From assembly GCA_029204225.1 (NCBI GenBank), contig CM055096.1, positions 77,176,828-77,240,827 of the forward strand: 64,000 nt of DNA, read 5' to 3'. Below are positions 61,380 to 64,000 of the stretch, in pieces. How positions within the stretch are numbered: the stretch's first letter is position 1; each line of letters begins with the position of its first letter. The notes beneath the pieces were generated by a model, which saw only the letters and a program-made list of their open reading frames with translations, made no database searches and was not told the DNA's origin. The stretch is from Diphasiastrum complanatum (taxonomy: Eukaryota; Streptophyta; Lycopodiopsida; Lycopodiales; Lycopodiaceae). The translations under genes and the position numbers were made by a program.

Positions 61380-63725
61380 ATGGGGCTTATGTTTTGTCAA
61401 GGAGCTACAAAAACTGCGTCGGCTGATATTTCTCATCCTCTAAATGGACGTGAAATGACTGTGTGCGCGTCTTTGCTGGAGTTAGCAGCGGATAATGATT
61501 TGGAAGGCTTCAAGAAGGCAATTGAAGGCGGTGCACGCATCGACCAGCCGGAGGCATGGTATTGCAGGCAGATCGGTACAAACCAGATGGCTATGGAGCA
61601 ACGAACTGCTATTATGATAGCCTCGCTCTATGGAAGTATTGAAGTATTAAGATACATCTTGTCAATTTGTGAATTTTCTAACACGGATGTCAATCTTGGA
61701 AATGGTTCTGATGGACTTACGGCGCTTCATTGTGCTGCTGCGGGTGGCTCTTCTCGTGCAGACGAGGCTCTGAAATTACTGCTTGAGCATGGAGCAGATA
61801 TAAATGTGAAAGATGCACATGGTCGCAGACCAGCTGACGTCGTAATGGTTTCTCCTAAAATTTTACATGAAAGCTCTGCCATTCAAGGAATGTTGAAAAG
61901 TGGAAGGATGAGTGGATCAAGACTATCTGTGGACTTGAATGACCAAATGTTCAAGAATGAAAAATATGACCTTGATGGTAAGTTGAATTTCTCTTCTCTG
62001 AACTTAGTGGAGGAGAACAACATTGATAATTTTGGCTCTGGACTGTTTTGCAAGATAAATCGCCCACTGCCGACTTCCTCAGTTGATTCATTCTCCTCGC
62101 ATGGTTCATCTAGTCCGCCATATTCTCCCGTCTCTCCTTCTTCACCCAAATCTCCAGTGGCTCGCACAGATCGCACAGATAAAATTTGTGGTGACACCCA
62201 AGATAATCCCAAAGGGTATTTGTCTGATTCTTCTATTCCAGATATAAAAAATAGCATCTATACAACTGATGAATTTCGGATGTTTTCATTTAAAGTCCGG
62301 CCTTGTTCAAGAGCCTACTCTCATGACTGGACAGAGTGTCCCTTTGTTCATCCAGGTGAGAATGCTCGGCGAAGAGATCCAAGGAGATACCATTACAGTT
62401 GTGTTCCCTGTCCGGATTTTCGAAAGGGAGCGTGTCGAAGGGGTGATGCATGTGAATATGCTCATGGGGTATTTGAATGCTGGCTCCATCCTGCTCAGTA
62501 TCGCACTCGCCTGTGCAAAGACGGTACAAGCTGTGCACGGCGAGTCTGTTTCTTTGCACATAGAACAGAGGAGCTTAGACCTCTTTATGTCTCCACAGGT
62601 TCTGCAGTGCCATCTCCAAGAGCTTCCTCTGCTTTTGATTCAAGATCTACAAGCCCTCCTTTACAACCCCTTTCGCCAGCCTCAATGCTCCTAGGCCCCT
62701 TCTCACCATCTAACAAATCAGGAAGCACACCTCCAATGTCTCCCTCGGCATCTTCTCTGCGCACGTCTCTGGGGGCTACTTGGTCTCAACCAAACATTCC
62801 CACCTTGAATCTTCCTAGCGGAGGGCTTCATGCTAGCCGGCTAAGAGCTGCTTTGAATGCCAGAGATGTTCCCCTTGAAGACCTCGATGAGATTTCGGAT
62901 CTTGATCCTCGTATGGCCCCTGCTTTTTTACTCCAATCCAATCAAGTTATGTCAAGTCCAACTCTAGTTGCAGATGCCGGAATTAAAGCTTCCAGAATGG
63001 GGAAGTACAGTAACCTTGGTCTTAGCATTCCATCCACAAACTTGCAAGATTTATTTGTCTCTGAAATGAACTCCCCCAAGGCAGTCGCTCATGCAAACTC
63101 CTGGCAAGAGCTTGCTCAGATGTCCCCTAAGATGAATTATCAATTCCAAAATCAGTTGCAGCTCCAGATGAATCCCCTCCATTCTCCTAGGTCTTCTCAG
63201 TCCGTGTCACATATGCAAAACGATGGTTGTTCTTGTGCACAAAACCAGATCTCACATTCAGAGTACTTAAACACAGGGTCTCCTCGTTCAGTTTTTGTCC
63301 CTGGAGCTGAAGCCGGATTGCCGAGCTCTCCTTCTGTTTCTCTTTCTCCTTGTTCATCTCTTGGCTTCAGTAATCTGAAAACAACTTTTGGGTTGAAGGA
63401 CAAGGGTGGCTGGAGTTCGACAGATTCATCAGGCCCAGTATCATCATTATCTTGGTCAGATTGGGGTTCCCCTTCAGGTAAGCCTGACTGGGGAGTTGAA
63501 GGACACAATCTTGGAAAGTTCCGCAAAGCTTCTTCTTTTGCTTCACATGGAGGAATAGAACCCGACTTATCATGGGTGCAAACTTTGGTTAAGGATGGTC
63601 CTGGGGATGCAGGAGTGGGGCCTGTTTGCTCTGTTGGAGACTCGCCTGATGTGAAGAAGGAAAATCTGGATCGTTTTCTTGGTGCTTGGATAGAGCAGGC
63701 ACGTCAGAATCAGGTGGTTGCATGA
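61380..63725 (+). CDS. Tandem CCCH zinc-finger protein with ankyrin repeats (RR-TZF, SZF/OXS2 type)
   Basis: An intronless CDS of 781 aa from ATG 61380; MFCQG from ATG 61389 is also possible. The frame is open further up to 61263, but only after a splice acceptor. Residues 30-60 (SLLELAADNDLEGFKKAIE) and 74-145 (two ankyrin repeats, TALHCAAAGG and LLLEHGADINVKD) are for protein contacts. Residues 299-340 are the arginine-rich region. Residues 344-394 fit the plant finger pair exactly: C-X7-C-X5-C-X3-H, 16 residues, then C-X5-C-X4-C-X3-H. A Ser/Pro-rich tail ends in LGAWIEQARQNQVVA, a conserved end. In Arabidopsis such proteins (SZF1, SZF2, OXS2) act in salt and oxidative stress and RNA or gene control. 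It is longer than those relatives. All zinc ligands are present, so it should be functional. Confidence 0.93.
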   Translation: MGLMFCQGATKTASADISHPLNGREMTVCASLLELAADNDLEGFKKAIEGGARIDQPEAWYCRQIGTNQMAMEQRTAIMIASLYGSIEVLRYILSICEFSNTDVNLGNGSDGLTALHCAAAGGSSRADEALKLLLEHGADINVKDAHGRRPADVVMVSPKILHESSAIQGMLKSGRMSGSRLSVDLNDQMFKNEKYDLDGKLNFSSLNLVEENNIDNFGSGLFCKINRPLPTSSVDSFSSHGSSSPPYSPVSPSSPKSPVARTDRTDKICGDTQDNPKGYLSDSSIPDIKNSIYTTDEFRMFSFKVRPCSRAYSHDWTECPFVHPGENARRRDPRRYHYSCVPCPDFRKGACRRGDACEYAHGVFECWLHPAQYRTRLCKDGTSCARRVCFFAHRTEELRPLYVSTGSAVPSPRASSAFDSRSTSPPLQPLSPASMLLGPFSPSNKSGSTPPMSPSASSLRTSLGATWSQPNIPTLNLPSGGLHASRLRAALNARDVPLEDLDEISDLDPRMAPAFLLQSNQVMSSPTLVADAGIKASRMGKYSNLGLSIPSTNLQDLFVSEMNSPKAVAHANSWQELAQMSPKMNYQFQNQLQLQMNPLHSPRSSQSVSHMQNDGCSCAQNQISHSEYLNTGSPRSVFVPGAEAGLPSSPSVSLSPCSSLGFSNLKTTFGLKDKGGWSSTDSSGPVSSLSWSDWGSPSGKPDWGVEGHNLGKFRKASSFASHGGIEPDLSWVQTLVKDGPGDAGVGPVCSVGDSPDVKKENLDRFLGAWIEQARQNQVVA

Positions 63726-64000
63726 TGAACATATTGGAGTTGATATTTTCAGTTATTAATTGTGCTGTTTAAGCCGCCCTTTTTTTTGCCATCTGTGCAG
63801 CAGGAAGTGGTATATAATACAATAGAATGTTGGTATGATTGAAATTTTGAAACTTTCAACATCTCAAAACATGTGGATAAGAATAAGGTAATGGTAGCGA
63901 ATTTCTGGTTCTCGTTAGGAGTCTGAATGGATGGAGACATTACTAGATGATGAAGAAGCTAATGTCTGCAAAGCGAGGTTGACAATGAAGCCTATAAGAA
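63726..64000 (+). other. 3' UTR of the CCCH gene and window edge
   Basis: Follows the TGA at 63723-63725. AT-rich with AATACAATAGAATG (near 63818-63831) as a possible polyadenylation region. No further gene can be seen before the window ends. Confidence 0.5.

Noticed and set aside
62269-62694. 141-aa plus-strand frame inside the CCCH gene
   Set aside because: Overlaps the zinc-finger coding sequence in another frame and has no motif.

Overview
This window looks like nuclear DNA from a land plant with a large, repeat-rich genome. It holds one convincing host gene, a stress-type CCCH zinc-finger gene with ankyrin repeats at the right edge (CDS 61380-63725, + strand). Nearly everything to its left is a graveyard of nested retrotransposons: Ty1/copia, Ty3/gypsy including a chromodomain type, and a broken Penelope-like element. 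There is no sign of bacterial or organellar DNA, and I see no rRNA gene, tRNA gene or CRISPR array. The species cannot be read from the sequence. A Penelope-like element in a plant would fit a conifer, fern or other non-flowering lineage, but that is only a hint.

Layout. 1-8629: a full-length but dead Copia element (A, minus, 1777-7674) lies between two pieces of another Copia relative (B). 8630-11000: decayed Gypsy gag and RT on the plus strand. 10953-20723: Copia element C (plus), interrupted in its RT by non-autonomous Copia element D (14382-18798). 20724-27702: a Copia protease fragment (minus), a chromodomain Gypsy (plus) split by a 987-bp TA-flanked DNA transposon, and a Copia gag fragment (minus). 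28500-34491: pieces of four Copia elements (H, I, J, K). 34800-38890: a Gypsy gag-protease fragment (L) between the arms of a long inverted repeat. 39053-50058: a Penelope-like reverse transcriptase gene split by a 9-kb composite insertion (M, 40485-49514) that has a 5-bp target duplication. M itself holds a Gypsy gag, a short Copia element (N), a 240-bp GA repeat and a CACTA-type end. 50290-58300: Copia element E (plus), interrupted by the young non-autonomous element F (51950-56721). 58300-60250: quiet intergenic DNA with one large hairpin. 60160-64000: the host gene.

How it fits together. The insertions give a partial order of events: PLE, then M, then insertions inside M; E before F; C before D; Gypsy before the DNA transposon. 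Three junctions (M in PLE, F in E, the DNA transposon in Gypsy) can be checked at base level, because target duplications match and the interrupted reading frame continues across the site. Two Copia relatives (D and F) have well-kept LTRs and long ORFs, yet their integrase and RT motifs are badly altered, so they must have moved with enzymes from elsewhere. A third relative (B) shows the same kind of altered RT motif. Many Copia LTRs and leaders share the palindrome CACACGTGTG, which contains a G-box. The host gene promoter also has a G-box/ABRE-like site.
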